From NCBI RefSeq assembly GCF_009646335.1, contig NZ_WJBU01000014.1, positions 1 through 64,000 on the forward strand: 64,000 bases of DNA, read 5' to 3'. Below the pieces are notes generated by a model that was not told the origin of the DNA, ran no database searches, and worked only from the letters and a program-made list of their open reading frames with translations. Both the position numbers and the translations under genes were made by a program. Source of the stretch: Caenimonas koreensis DSM 17982 (GTDB lineage: Bacteria; Pseudomonadota; Gammaproteobacteria; Burkholderiales; Burkholderiaceae_C). Of this stretch, positions 20,558 to 29,829 are shown one piece after another (within the stretch, counting starts at the first letter, position 1; each line of letters opens with the position of its first letter).

Positions 20558-21288
20558 GCCGTGGGCTCCGGCGGTGGCGCGAGCTTCTTGTCCAGCACGA
20601 AGGCAATTGCCACAGTGATCGCAATGGCCGCGACGATGTTCAGCTTGAGCGGCAACGCGTACGTTGCAACTGCCGCAGCACCCGCGATCACAGCCGACAG
20701 CCTGCGCAACGGCGTGTTCGCCAGCGAGCACAGGATGCCGACCAGGCACAGCACGCCCGCAAAGCCCAGGCCCCACGACGTGGGAATGAGGTTGCCCAGC
20801 ACGATGCCGATCACGCTGGAGGCCATCCAGCTGGCCCAAGTCACGAAGTAGTTGCCGCACAGGAAGGCCTCCTGCTGGTGCTGTTCTTCGGGTGTGGTGG
20901 GCGGATGCGGGAAGCGGCGCGTGAACATCGCGTAGCTCATGTCGGCCGTCATGAAACCGTTGACGAGGCGACGCCAGCGCGGCATGTGCATCAGGTAGGG
21001 CCGCAGGTGCAGGCTGAAGACGACGAAGCGCAGGTTCACGCAGAAAGCAGTGGCAAGAATCACCCACATCGGCGCCGACGCCACGATCAGCGGAATCGCG
21101 GCGAGTTGCGCGCTGCCTGCATAAACAAGGAGCGTCATGGCGAGTGCTTCGAACACGCTCATGCCTGACTTCACCATGGCAACGCCCGTCATCAGGCCCC
21201 ACGCGGCGATGCCGGTTGCCAGCGGCAGCATGTCGCGCGCAGCCTCGCGAAAAGCGGGATGCGTGTAGTTGGCGCGAAGCAGAAACAT
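20554..21288 (-). CDS. AzlC-family branched-chain amino acid exporter subunit
   Basis: 244 residues, about seven hydrophobic segments. Family signatures include the GLMTGVAMVKSGMSVFEALAM N-terminal helix, YAGSAQLAAIPL, and the NLRFVVFSLHLRPY stretch typical of AzlC. It forms the larger half of an AzlCD exporter; the substrate is inferred from the family. Starts 23 bp after the fmt stop and precedes azlD with a 4-bp overlap, so it may be read from the fmt transcript. Confidence 0.92.
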   Translation of the reverse strand: MFLLRANYTHPAFREAARDMLPLATGIAAWGLMTGVAMVKSGMSVFEALAMTLLVYAGSAQLAAIPLIVASAPMWVILATAFCVNLRFVVFSLHLRPYLMHMPRWRRLVNGFMTADMSYAMFTRRFPHPPTTPEEQHQQEAFLCGNYFVTWASWMASSVIGIVLGNLIPTSWGLGFAGVLCLVGILCSLANTPLRRLSAVIAGAAAVATYALPLKLNIVAAIAITVAIAFVLDKKLAPPPEPTA

Positions 21289-21311
21289 GGCCTAGTGCGT
21301 CTTCACGCGCT

Positions 21312-22289
21312 TCATGGCTGCGCGGCTGCAGGCTGCTCGAAGGCCATGCCGGGCTTCAGGTCGAAGCCGCGAAGGAAGTCAGCGACGGCAAGGCGTTTGC
21401 CGCCGGGGCGCTGCACTTGCGTGACGCGAAGGACGCCTTGGCCGCATTGCACGTCGAATGAGTCGCCCGCGACAGCGATCACATGGCCACTGGCGCCGGT
21501 GGGGGTTTGCTGCGCAACTGCCTGCGCCTGCCACAGCTTGATCGTCTCGCCCGCCAGCACCGACGACGCGCCGGGGAACGCGTCGAATGCGCGAATGCGC
21601 CTTTCGATGGCGATGGCGCCGTGCGACCAGTCGATTGCCGCCTCGGCCTTGTCGATCTTGTGGGCGTACGTGACGCCGGCATTGGGCTGCTTGACGGGCT
21701 GCAGGCCGCCGCAAGCCGCGAGTTCGAGCGCCTCGACGATCAGCCTTGCGCCCAGCGCGGCAAGCTTGTCGTGCAGCGTGGCGGTCGTGTCGTTGTTCGC
21801 AATGCGGATTCGCTCGACCAGGAGCATGTCGCCGGTATCCAGGCCCGCGTCCATCTGCATGATGGTCACGCCCGTCTCTTCGTCTCCCGCTTCGATGGCG
21901 CGATGAATCGGCGCGGCCCCGCGCCAGCGCGGCAGCAGCGACGCATGAATGTTCAGGCAGCCAAGCCGTGGTGCATCGAGCACCCACTGCGGCAGGATCA
22001 GGCCGTACGCCGCGACCACCATCACGTCGGCTTGCGCGGCAGCTATGGCCTCTTTCGCAGCGGCGGCTTCGTCGGGGAATTTGCCATCGAGCCGCAGGCT
22101 GCGCGGCTGGGCGACTGCCATCCTGTGGGCCATGGCGAACTGCTTGACGGGCGACGCCTGCAATTTCATGCCGCGGCCAGCCGGACGGTCCGGCTGCGTG
22201 AGGACGAGGGGAATCGTGAAGCCCGCGGCATGGAGCCGCTCAAGCGCCACGCGGGCAAATTCGGGAGTTCCCGCGAAGGCTACGCGCAT
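21312..22289 (-). CDS. Methionyl-tRNA formyltransferase
   Basis: Formylates initiator Met-tRNA with 10-formyltetrahydrofolate. 325 residues: [17 protein letters not shown] at the N terminus, the folate and catalytic block [24 protein letters not shown] (Asn-His pair), the catalytic Asp in [11 protein letters not shown], and a C-terminal OB-like tRNA-binding domain. It lies in the same orientation as, and downstream of, the lipoprotein and def genes; def supplies the matching deformylase step. Confidence 0.96.
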   Translation of the reverse strand: MRVAFAGTPEFARVALERLHAAGFTIPLVLTQPDRPAGRGMKLQASPVKQFAMAHRMAVAQPRSLRLDGKFPDEAAAAKEAIAAAQADVMVVAAYGLILPQWVLDAPRLGCLNIHASLLPRWRGAAPIHRAIEAGDEETGVTIMQMDAGLDTGDMLLVERIRIANNDTTATLHDKLAALGARLIVEALELAACGGLQPVKQPNAGVTYAHKIDKAEAAIDWSHGAIAIERRIRAFDAFPGASSVLAGETIKLWQAQAVAQQTPTGASGHVIAVAGDSFDVQCGQGVLRVTQVQRPGGKRLAVADFLRGFDLKPGMAFEQPAAAQP

Positions 22290-22308
22290 CGATGAAGTAA
22301 TTGGAGGA

Positions 22309-22815
22309 TCAGGACCGGTCGTTGGGCGCGTTCACGAATTCCATGCCGGGGTGCGCACGCCGCACGACATTTTGCCCGTCGAGATACACCCAGAAGAACA
22401 TGTCGCTGTGCTGGTTGTCGATCCAGCGGTAAGTCAGGATGGGCCCGTTCCAGCTTGCGACCGACTCCACGGACGCAGGCGGGCCGAATTCGCGCTCGAC
22501 GTCATTGCGCGTCCACACACCGGGCTCGATGCGGTTGAAGTTGTCGATGGTCAGTGCCTGCCGCGAACTGGCGACTTTGCCGGCCGCGTCCATATCGACC
22601 ATCCATGCATAGCGGCCTATGGGCTGCAGCGAATACTGCAAGCGCTCGGCTCCGTTGGGCAAGCGCACGATGCGTGTGGGCTGGCCCATTCGCTCAATCA
22701 CTTGCTGGCGTGGTGTGCCAGGCGCGAGCTCGACACTTGCAAACGGCGAACTCGCACATGCCGCCAGGACGACGGCTGCGAGCAACGCAGATGCAATAGT
22801 CAGTAACTTCTTCAT
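22309..22815 (-). CDS. BamE/OmlA-like outer-membrane lipoprotein
   Basis: 168 residues. A lysine-rich signal and lipobox (VVLAAC) predict a lipid-anchored envelope protein. The mature part contains two SmpA/BamE-like halves: [22 protein letters not shown] and [19 protein letters not shown], each the start of a BLIP-fold repeat. Related to the OmlA/BamE class that supports outer-membrane assembly, but the tandem halves and the location between def and fmt argue that it is a paralogue rather than BamE itself. Same strand as both neighbours, with short gaps, so probably cotranscribed with def. Confidence 0.8.
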   Translation of the reverse strand: MKKLLTIASALLAAVVLAACASSPFASVELAPGTPRQQVIERMGQPTRIVRLPNGAERLQYSLQPIGRYAWMVDMDAAGKVASSRQALTIDNFNRIEPGVWTRNDVEREFGPPASVESVASWNGPILTYRWIDNQHSDMFFWVYLDGQNVVRRAHPGMEFVNAPNDRS

Positions 22816-22826
22816 GGGGCAGGCGT

Positions 22827-23339
22827 TCAGGCGCGCTCGGCCTGGCGGCGTTCCTTGAGCATCTTGGTCTTGATGCGGTTGCGCTTGAGGGGCGAGAGGT
22901 ATTCGACGAAGACTTTGCCCAGCAAGTGATCCATCTCATGCTGGATGCATACCGCCAGCAGGCCGTGCGCGTCGATGATGCGCTCCTTGCCCTGGCCATC
23001 GAGGGCCTTGACCTTGACGGCTTGTGCGCGCTCCACGCCGTCGTAGATGCCGGGCACGGACAGGCAACCTTCGTCAGTCACCTGTTTTTCGTCGCTGGCC
23101 CAGACGATTTCCGGGTTGATCAGCACGATAGGGTCGTTGTGGTCTTCAGACACGTCGATCACGACGAGCCGCTCATGCACATCAACCTGCGTGGCAGCCA
23201 GGCCGATGCCTGTTGCGTCGTGCATGGTCTCGAGCATGTCGCCGATCAGGCGCTGGATGCGGGCGTCAACCGCCGCGACAGGCTTGGCCACGGTGTGCAG
23301 GCGTGGGTCGGGATATCGGAGGATCGGAAGCAGGGCCAT
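22827..23339 (-). CDS. Peptide deformylase
   Basis: Removes the formyl group from nascent peptides. 170 residues with all three metal-site motifs: GIGLAATQ (44-51), EGCLSVP (90-96, metal ligand Cys92) and HEMDH (134-138). The start at 23339 ([14 protein letters not shown]) is chosen over an upstream frame extension lacking homology. It is divergent from the LysM gene; the 150-bp spacer (23340-23489) holds no motif I could identify. Confidence 0.96.
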   Translation of the reverse strand: MALLPILRYPDPRLHTVAKPVAAVDARIQRLIGDMLETMHDATGIGLAATQVDVHERLVVIDVSEDHNDPIVLINPEIVWASDEKQVTDEGCLSVPGIYDGVERAQAVKVKALDGQGKERIIDAHGLLAVCIQHEMDHLLGKVFVEYLSPLKRNRIKTKMLKERRQAERA

Positions 23340-23489
23340 GGTGTCGCTATTTTCGCCACTTTTGCCCGCACGGGCAGAAGCCAAAGGTGATAAACGTTGC
23401 CCAATCAAGGGCTTGAGCGCAGAATTGCCAGTACTTTGTCAAGACTTTCGGCCCAACCGGCGCATGCCCGGCAGCCGTCACGAAAGCCA

Positions 23490-24749
23490 ATGGAACAACA
23501 CCGAGACTACCCGATCATGGCCCCTGTCCAGCAGCGTCGCGGACCCGTTCGCGCCCTTTCCGTCCTGGCAGCTGCTGCGGCCCTGGCCGCCCTCGCGAGT
23601 CCCGCGGTGGCACAGAACTTCCCCATTACGTCCGGCCAGCGGGCCACGGCTGAGCAGGTCGCCCAGCAGGGCGTTCCCATCGGCGATCTGGCGCCCAATG
23701 CGCCAGACAACTACACCGTCAAGCGCGGCGACACGCTCTGGGCCATTTCCGGCATGTTCCTCAAGAGCCCCTGGAAGTGGCCGGAACTCTGGGGCATGAA
23801 CATGGCCGAGGTGCGCAATCCGCACCGCATCTATCCTGGCCAGCAGCTCTACCTTGAAAGAAAAGACGGCCGCGCCCTGCTGCGCATGGGCCAGGCCCCC
23901 GCAGGCAACGAGCCGAGCGACGTCATCCGTGTCACGCCGCGTGTGCGTGTCGAGCCAATCGCTGGCGATGGCGCGGTTCCCACCCTCAAGACCCACCTGA
24001 TCGAGCCATTCCTGTCCGAAGCGATGATCGTCGACGAGGGCACGCTCAATTCAGCGCCACGTATCGTTGCCGCGCCGCCTGAGCGCTTCCTGATCACCAA
24101 GGGCGACCGCGCCTACGCGCGTGGCCTTGCCGCCACCCCGCTCACGCAGCGCACAGCCGGCCGCAACGACGACTACCGCGTCTTCCGCAATGCAGTGGCG
24201 TTGCGCGACCCCGTCACCAAGGCGATCCTGGGCTACGAAGCCAAGTATGTGGGCCGCGCTTCGCTCGTTCGCAGCGAAGGCTCTGAAATGGTCCGCACGT
24301 CGGGCGGCAGCGCAGAGACCATGGTGGTGCCGGCCACCATTGATATCGTCGCGGCCAAGGAAGAGATGCGCGTGGGCGACCGCCTGCTGCCTGAGCCGCC
24401 GCGCCAGTTCCAGACTTACGTGCCGCACGCGCCCAACGGGCCGCTGGTCGATGCAGCCATCGTGTCCGTCTATGGCGATGCCGTGTCGTACGCAGGCCAG
24501 AACCAGGTCGTCGTGATCAACAAAGGCACCGCGGACGGCATCGAAACCGGCCACGTGATGGCCATCCTGAAAAATGGCGGGCTCATTACCGACAACTCCC
24601 AGGACGGCGAGCGCAAGCTGCTCAAGCTGCCCGACGAGCGCAATGGCCTGCTGATGGTGTTCCGCCCCTACGAGCGCCTGTCGTACGCATTGATCCTCGA
24701 GATCAATGACACGGTCAAGGTCGGCGACCGACTCGTCAATCCCCGCTAA
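23490..24749 (+). CDS. Exported LysM-domain protein
   Basis: 419 residues from the ATG at 23490 (MEQHRDYP); an ATG at 23517 (MAPVQQRRG) is a possible alternative. A signal peptide ends around SPAVAQ. One LysM domain follows (YTVKRGDTLWAISGMFLKSP...NPHRIYPGQQLYL), which binds peptidoglycan, then about 300 residues without a recognised catalytic domain but with repeated beta-strand, flagellar-tail-like stretches (VVVINKGTADGIETGHVMAI). Conserved upstream of dprA in related bacteria as I recall. It may help anchor or remodel the wall; no catalytic motif was seen. dprA starts 18 bp downstream. Confidence 0.85.
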   Translation: MEQHRDYPIMAPVQQRRGPVRALSVLAAAAALAALASPAVAQNFPITSGQRATAEQVAQQGVPIGDLAPNAPDNYTVKRGDTLWAISGMFLKSPWKWPELWGMNMAEVRNPHRIYPGQQLYLERKDGRALLRMGQAPAGNEPSDVIRVTPRVRVEPIAGDGAVPTLKTHLIEPFLSEAMIVDEGTLNSAPRIVAAPPERFLITKGDRAYARGLAATPLTQRTAGRNDDYRVFRNAVALRDPVTKAILGYEAKYVGRASLVRSEGSEMVRTSGGSAETMVVPATIDIVAAKEEMRVGDRLLPEPPRQFQTYVPHAPNGPLVDAAIVSVYGDAVSYAGQNQVVVINKGTADGIETGHVMAILKNGGLITDNSQDGERKLLKLPDERNGLLMVFRPYERLSYALILEINDTVKVGDRLVNPR

Positions 24750-24767
24750 TCCGGATCGCGTTTTTTC

Positions 24768-25895
24768 ATGGAGCGCGACGAGCTCGCAGCGTGGCTGCGC
24801 CTTGCCCTGGCGGAGGGTGTCGGCAACGGTGCCGCACGTAAATTACTGGCTGCCTTCGGCCTGCCGAAAGCGCTTTTTGCGCAATCGCAGGCAAACCTCT
24901 CGCAGGTGCTGTCGCCTGCCAAGGCACAAGCACTGCTGACTGAGCCTGCCGGCCTGGCCGATCTGCTGGAAGCCACATGGCAGTGGCTCGAGGCGGACCG
25001 CACCCACCGCCGCATCCTCACATTGGCTGATGCCCGCTATCCCCAGGCACTTCTCAACACGGAAGACCCGCCGCTGATGCTCTATGTGATGGGCCAGCCC
25101 ATCGACGCATGGCCGGCCTCGATCTCCATGGTCGGCAGCCGCAACCCGACGACGCAAGGCGCGACCACCGCGCGGCAGTTCGCATGCAGCTTTGCGCAAG
25201 CGGGCTACACGATCGTCTCCGGGCTGGCACTGGGCATCGATACCGCCGCGCATGAGGGCGCGCTCGACGCAAAGACGCCTGGCCGCATTGCCACGATTGC
25301 GGTGGTGGGCACGGGCCTGGACCGCGTCTACCCGAAACGCAACCTGGACCTTGCGCATCGCATCGCCCGGGACGGGCTGATCATCAGCGAGTACCCGATC
25401 GGCACACCGCCGCTGTCGCAGAATTTCCCGAAACGCAATCGCATCATTGCAGCGCTCGGCCAGGGGACGCTGGTCGTTGAGGCAGCGCTGCAATCAGGCT
25501 CGCTCATCACGGCTCGACAGGCGAACGAGCAGGGCAAGGACGTGTTCGCGATTCCGGGCTCGATTCACTCGGTGCAGTCGCGCGGCTGCCACGCACTGAT
25601 CAAGCAGGGCGCCAAGCTCGTCGAGACCGCACAGGACGTGCTCGAAGAGCTGTCGGCGCCGGGCTCGTCGCGGCGGCCCGCGGTGGAGCCTGAGCGCGAA
25701 GACACCGAGCCTGATCCCGTAGAGGGCGACTCATTGCTCGCAGCGCTGGGGTTCGATCCCGTGAGCCTCGATGCGCTCGTGGCGCGCACCGGCATTGCCG
25801 CCTCGGTGTTGCAGGTGCGGCTGCTCGAGCTGGAAATGGACGGCGAAGTCACGCGCCTGGCAGGCGGGCTGTTCCAGCGCGTCGGCCAAGGCTGA
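24768..25895 (+). CDS. DNA-processing protein DprA
   Basis: Loads RecA on incoming single-stranded DNA during natural transformation. 375 residues: an N-terminal SAM-like helical region, the Rossmann-like core with SMVGSRNPTTQG, IVSGLALGIDTAAHEGAL and NFPKRNRIIAALGQGTLVVEA, and a C-terminal winged-helix segment (about 320-370). It lies 18 bp after the LysM gene and upstream of smg. No ribosome site is clear at the ATG, so coupling to the LysM gene is likely. Presence alone does not prove competence. Confidence 0.95.
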   Translation: MERDELAAWLRLALAEGVGNGAARKLLAAFGLPKALFAQSQANLSQVLSPAKAQALLTEPAGLADLLEATWQWLEADRTHRRILTLADARYPQALLNTEDPPLMLYVMGQPIDAWPASISMVGSRNPTTQGATTARQFACSFAQAGYTIVSGLALGIDTAAHEGALDAKTPGRIATIAVVGTGLDRVYPKRNLDLAHRIARDGLIISEYPIGTPPLSQNFPKRNRIIAALGQGTLVVEAALQSGSLITARQANEQGKDVFAIPGSIHSVQSRGCHALIKQGAKLVETAQDVLEELSAPGSSRRPAVEPEREDTEPDPVEGDSLLAALGFDPVSLDALVARTGIAASVLQVRLLELEMDGEVTRLAGGLFQRVGQG

Positions 25896-25992
25896 AGGCA
25901 CCGGCCAACCCCGCCACGCAGTGGCCCGTTCGCGGTGTTGCCTTTTCGCGCAACGCGCAAAGACCGCTTGCATGCTGATGGGAGTTCGCGGT

Positions 25993-25998
25993 TATATT
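25993..25998 (+). promoter_or_regulatory. Candidate -10 box for smg
   Basis: TATATT lies seven bases before the smg ATG at 26006, with a weak TTGCAT at 25968-25973 (19-bp spacer). If used, the smg transcript would be almost leaderless. Confidence 0.35.
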
Positions 25999-26005
25999 GG
26001 TGCAC

Positions 26006-26506
26006 ATGTTCGAAGTGCTCGTTTTCGTTTACGAAAACTACTGGCGCGGTGAGGCTTGCCCCGAGCTGCAACAGCTTGGCCGCAAGCTCAGCGCCCACGG
26101 CTTTGACGCCGAAGAAATCAGCGCAGCGCTGGTCTGGCTCGACGGCCTGACGATAGCCGCCCAATCTGCGGCGCAGTCCGTTGGCGCAGGCCTTGAAGAA
26201 TCCCCCATCAGCTTCCTGCCACAGCAGCAGTCCGCCTGGAGCATGCGTGTGTACTCTGCGTCCGAGCAGGCGCACCTGGGTGCGCAAGGTCTGGGCTTCG
26301 TGATGTTCCTCGAGTCTGCTGGCGTATTGCCTGCGGCCATGCGTGAAATCGTGATCGACCGGGCCATGGCCGTGAATGCCGAACCCATGACGGTCGACGA
26401 GCTGAAAATCATTGTGCTGATGGTGTACTGGAGCTTCGGCCAGGAACCCGATGCGCTCGTGCTCGACGAGCTATGTGACAGCGCCGAAGGGCGGCTGGCG
26501 CACTAG
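26006..26506 (+). CDS. Smg family protein (DUF494)
   Basis: 166 residues starting MFEVLVFVYENYWRGEACPE, the hallmark of the Smg family, with a C-terminal LDELCDSAEGRLAH. Genetic work on the family points to a role around translation initiation or tRNA-related processes near def and fmt genes, but the biochemistry is unsettled. The ATG at 26006 is preferred over a TTG three codons earlier. Usual place after dprA; the topA gene that often follows is replaced by the convergent DUF1631 gene. Confidence 0.93.
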   Translation: MFEVLVFVYENYWRGEACPELQQLGRKLSAHGFDAEEISAALVWLDGLTIAAQSAAQSVGAGLEESPISFLPQQQSAWSMRVYSASEQAHLGAQGLGFVMFLESAGVLPAAMREIVIDRAMAVNAEPMTVDELKIIVLMVYWSFGQEPDALVLDELCDSAEGRLAH

Positions 26507-26562
26507 CAGCCGACAGTGCACAGCCAGCAGCGCGCGGCCGGCCGCGCGCATTCAAGACACAA

Positions 26563-29500
26563 CTACTGCAGCAGCCGTTCCGGATTCGCGTCCAGCTTGG
26601 CCAGCGCGTCGCGCGTCGCACGCACCGTCAGTGTTTCTTCTTCGGCCGGCAACAGCAGTCCGGCCTGCAGATAGGCCGCCAGGCGCCGCAGCTGGATCAG
26701 GTAGCTGCGGCCACCGGGCGCGGCAAACAGGTGCAGTTGTTTGCGCTCACTGCGCCAGACGTACTGCACGGACGTCGTCGCGCCGTTGTGGTCCAGCGAA
26801 AACCAGTTGCCCTGCTGCAGCTCTTGCGCCCAGGACAGCATGCCGGCGCTCGGACGCGAGCCGCCGTCGGCAACCACTTCGATCATCGACGCGTCGATGC
26901 CCAGCATCATCTCGATCGTTTCGCTGTCCAGCGGCAGATCGGTGTTGGGGTCGTCGGCGACAAAGTCTTCGAGGTTGGCCAGGCGCTTGGCCATGGCGTC
27001 GATCTGCGCTTGCGGAATCGATTCGGTCTTGGACAAGAAGGCGTCGGCCAGCGTATCGCCGATGGCCTTGATGTGCGCTTCCTGGTCTGCGCCGATGATG
27101 CCGATCAGCGTCATGCCCTGGCGCAGGCGCAGCAGCAACTTTGGCAGTTCCTGGATCACGCGAGCGCGTTCAGCGCGGTTGGGTTTGGCACTTGCGGCCC
27201 ACACGAGATCCGATGCGGAGCTTTTGAGCGCCAGCGTATCCGCATGCTGCGGACCGTTCTTCACGGCGGAAACGGCCAGCACTTCCGCCCAGGTCTTGAA
27301 GAGGAACTCGCGGATCTCGTCGCGCATCGGCATGTCTTTGAGCATGGCGCGCAACTCGATCGTGTACTGGATGACCAGCGTTTCTTTCTGCTCGACCTGC
27401 TGGGCCACACTCACCAGCTTTTGCGTCGGCCCGCCTTCGGTGAGAAAGCGCGACAGGAATTTCTGGAACTCGTCGTACACCAGCTGGAACACGCGCCGGC
27501 CCGTCTCGGGGTATTGCTCGATGACCTGCACCACGCGCTTGATCTCGACTTCAAGTGTGCTGCCGCCAATCGTCGCGGCATTGAAGCCCATCACGCACGA
27601 GCCCATGCGGTCGATCAGCTGGCGGGCCGGATGCTCGAGCGAGCCGAAGAACTCCGGCTCGGCAATGGCCACGCGCAACACCGGCATCTGCAACCGCGCG
27701 AACCACACCCGAATGGCCGGCGGGATGCGCTCTTCAGCCAGGATGCTCTGGAACATCAGCGCAACGATTTCGATCGTCGCCTTCTCGGTCTGGGTGTTCG
27801 CCTTCTTCTTGAGCTCGCCCGTGCGCTTGCGCAGGTCGACAGCGACTTCCTGCACGTCGGCATCGTCATAGATGATGATCTCGTGCGCTGTCGCCGTGCC
27901 GCTGGCGGCCATCTGCGTGGAATGTTGCTGTGTGGCCTGCACATGGTGGTGCTGCAGTGCCTCGGCCAGCGCAGGCGATGGGCGCGTCGGCGCCGGGCCG
28001 TCGAAGCCGATCACTTTTTCGGTCAACAGCCGCTTGAGCTGGCCCAGCACGCCAGTAGCGCGAGCACGTGCCCTCGCCAAAGGCGGGCTCGTCGTCATCA
28101 TGCGAGTCTCTTCGGAGACGCCGCCTCCCTGCCGCGAGTCCATGCCTGCCCGACCAGTGTGGACGGAGCCCTGGTAATCCGGCGACGAGGGCATTGCAGC
28201 ACCGCCGCGCGCGTAACCGCCACTGACTGCATCTGGTCCGCGCGGTTGTTGCGCGCGTCCGCCTGCGCCGTAGCCAGGGCCGCCTGGTGGATAGCCACCT
28301 GCCTGCCCACCGCCTTGACCGCCCGCGTAGCCACCGCCGCCTTGTGATCCGCCACCCTGCGTCCACCCGCCCGGCCCAGGACCGCCCTGTGGTGCATACC
28401 CGCTGTCACCGCCGCCACCTGGCGACGGATAGCCGCCCGCAGGCCCGTAGCCGCCGCCTGCGCCGCCGCCTGCCGCGCCACCACCACCGGCGCCGCCACC
28501 CCGCGATGAGCCTGCGCCGCCGTAGGAGCCTGGCGCGGCGGGACCTGAATAGCCACCGCCACCTGCCGCGCCGCCAGAGCTGCCGGGGCCGCCTGATCCG
28601 CCCTGACCACCCTGACCGCCGTATCCCGCGCTGCCCGGGTCCCCATAGGCACCCTGATTGGGATAGCCGCCATCCTGGCCGTAATACCCGCCACCCTGGC
28701 CGCCGGGTCCGCCTTGCGCGCCAGGCCCGTATCCACCAGGGCCGCCAAATCCACCAGACCCGCCCGCCCCGCCTGGACCGGCCTGACCTGCGCCGCCATA
28801 GCCTGGCTGGCCAGCCCCACCTTGGCCGCCATAACCGCCCTGGCCGCCGAAATTGCCCTGGTTGCCGTAGCCAGCCTGGCCACCCGGCGCACCGTAGCCG
28901 CCCGGGCCGGGTTGTCCGCCGGATCCCGGTTGACCATACCCCGGCTGACCGTACCCACCACCCGGACCACCACCCGGGCCACCCGCGCCGCCGGGGCCAC
29001 CCCCGCCGCTGCCCTGGAAGCCCCCGTGGCCCGACGACTGAAATCCACCTTGGCCTGGCTCCTGGTTGCCGATGCCGCCACCGGGCCCACCCCCACCGCC
29101 ACCCGAACCCGTTCCGCCGACAGGCGGCGCGGCAGGTGGCTTGCGTTGCGTGGGAGACGATGCTGCCCGGCGAACGCGGGCGTTCAAGTCGATATCGCGC
29201 AGCACATCCTGCGAAATCAGGAATTCATTCGTGCTGACATAAGCCTCAGGAATCTTTGCGGCCAGCTGTTTTTGAACGACATCCTGGACCAGGCTCCAGA
29301 CCTCGCGGGTCAGGCCGGCGCCCGTCCACTGCTCGATCACGAGCTGCGAAAGCGCTTCGGGCCGCAGGATATCGGTAGAGGCGGGCTCCTCAGGGCCTTC
29401 GAGGAACTGCATGCGAGCCTTCAGCTCGTTGACCTCCATGGCCGTCTTTTCCTGGATGGAGAGCGCCATGCGGCCGGAAATGATCTTGTTCTCGACGACG

Positions 29501-29814
29501 TCGTCGCCGATCAGCTCCAGGCTGATCTGGTCGAGCCGGACGCGGCCTGTCGCCGTGGGCGGAACCAGCGCCTTCTTCCAGGCAGCCAGCAGCCCCTTTT
29601 GCCAGGCGCCCCCCTTCTTGTCGTAGTCCATCAGCGCGTCACGGCGCTCGTACATCTCGCGCGAGCCACCGGCGCTTTCGGCCAGCTCCGCCAGGCGCGC
29701 ACGCACTGCCTGCCCCATCGGCGCGATCACGGCCTGCGCCTGCGCGACGAAATGCTCACGCGCCTGCCGCGCGAGGCGCGCGGCAGTTTCGCGAGGCAGG
29801 GGGGTTTCGCTCAC
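26563..29814 (-). CDS. DUF1631 protein with a giant glycine-rich insert
   Basis: 1083 residues. The N-terminal (about 1-220) and C-terminal (about 590-1083) parts match DUF1631, a large cytoplasmic helical family of unknown function common in beta- and gammaproteobacteria. Between them, residues 233-545 (nt about 28180-29118) form a disordered stretch of GGQGGYG, GPGG, QPGYG and SGG repeats that is mostly Gly with Gln, Tyr, Ser, Pro and Ala. Tyrosines are scattered in a GYG pattern, as in phase-separating or RNA-associated low-complexity domains. The GTG start at 29814 lies 15 bp past the secF stop, so it may be the last gene of the sec operon. Function unknown. Confidence 0.85.
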   Translation of the reverse strand: MSETPLPRETAARLARQAREHFVAQAQAVIAPMGQAVRARLAELAESAGGSREMYERRDALMDYDKKGGAWQKGLLAAWKKALVPPTATGRVRLDQISLELIGDDVVENKIISGRMALSIQEKTAMEVNELKARMQFLEGPEEPASTDILRPEALSQLVIEQWTGAGLTREVWSLVQDVVQKQLAAKIPEAYVSTNEFLISQDVLRDIDLNARVRRAASSPTQRKPPAAPPVGGTGSGGGGGGPGGGIGNQEPGQGGFQSSGHGGFQGSGGGGPGGAGGPGGGPGGGYGQPGYGQPGSGGQPGPGGYGAPGGQAGYGNQGNFGGQGGYGGQGGAGQPGYGGAGQAGPGGAGGSGGFGGPGGYGPGAQGGPGGQGGGYYGQDGGYPNQGAYGDPGSAGYGGQGGQGGSGGPGSSGGAAGGGGYSGPAAPGSYGGAGSSRGGGAGGGGAAGGGAGGGYGPAGGYPSPGGGGDSGYAPQGGPGPGGWTQGGGSQGGGGYAGGQGGGQAGGYPPGGPGYGAGGRAQQPRGPDAVSGGYARGGAAMPSSPDYQGSVHTGRAGMDSRQGGGVSEETRMMTTSPPLARARARATGVLGQLKRLLTEKVIGFDGPAPTRPSPALAEALQHHHVQATQQHSTQMAASGTATAHEIIIYDDADVQEVAVDLRKRTGELKKKANTQTEKATIEIVALMFQSILAEERIPPAIRVWFARLQMPVLRVAIAEPEFFGSLEHPARQLIDRMGSCVMGFNAATIGGSTLEVEIKRVVQVIEQYPETGRRVFQLVYDEFQKFLSRFLTEGGPTQKLVSVAQQVEQKETLVIQYTIELRAMLKDMPMRDEIREFLFKTWAEVLAVSAVKNGPQHADTLALKSSASDLVWAASAKPNRAERARVIQELPKLLLRLRQGMTLIGIIGADQEAHIKAIGDTLADAFLSKTESIPQAQIDAMAKRLANLEDFVADDPNTDLPLDSETIEMMLGIDASMIEVVADGGSRPSAGMLSWAQELQQGNWFSLDHNGATTSVQYVWRSERKQLHLFAAPGGRSYLIQLRRLAAYLQAGLLLPAEEETLTVRATRDALAKLDANPERLLQ
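28180..29118 (-). repeat. Degenerate glycine-codon repeat region in the DUF1631 gene
   Basis: About 940 bp of G/C-rich, degenerate triplet-based repeats encode the glycine-rich segment. They are in frame, so indels of multiples of three would be tolerated, and long antisense open frames arise here only because of the biased composition. Confidence 0.75.
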
Positions 29815-29829
29815 GTTCGAGTTATAGCC

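Noticed and set aside
20558..21202. N-terminal 215 codons of the long frame that ends with azlD
   Set aside because: This part is azlC read in the wrong frame; azlD starts at 20557.
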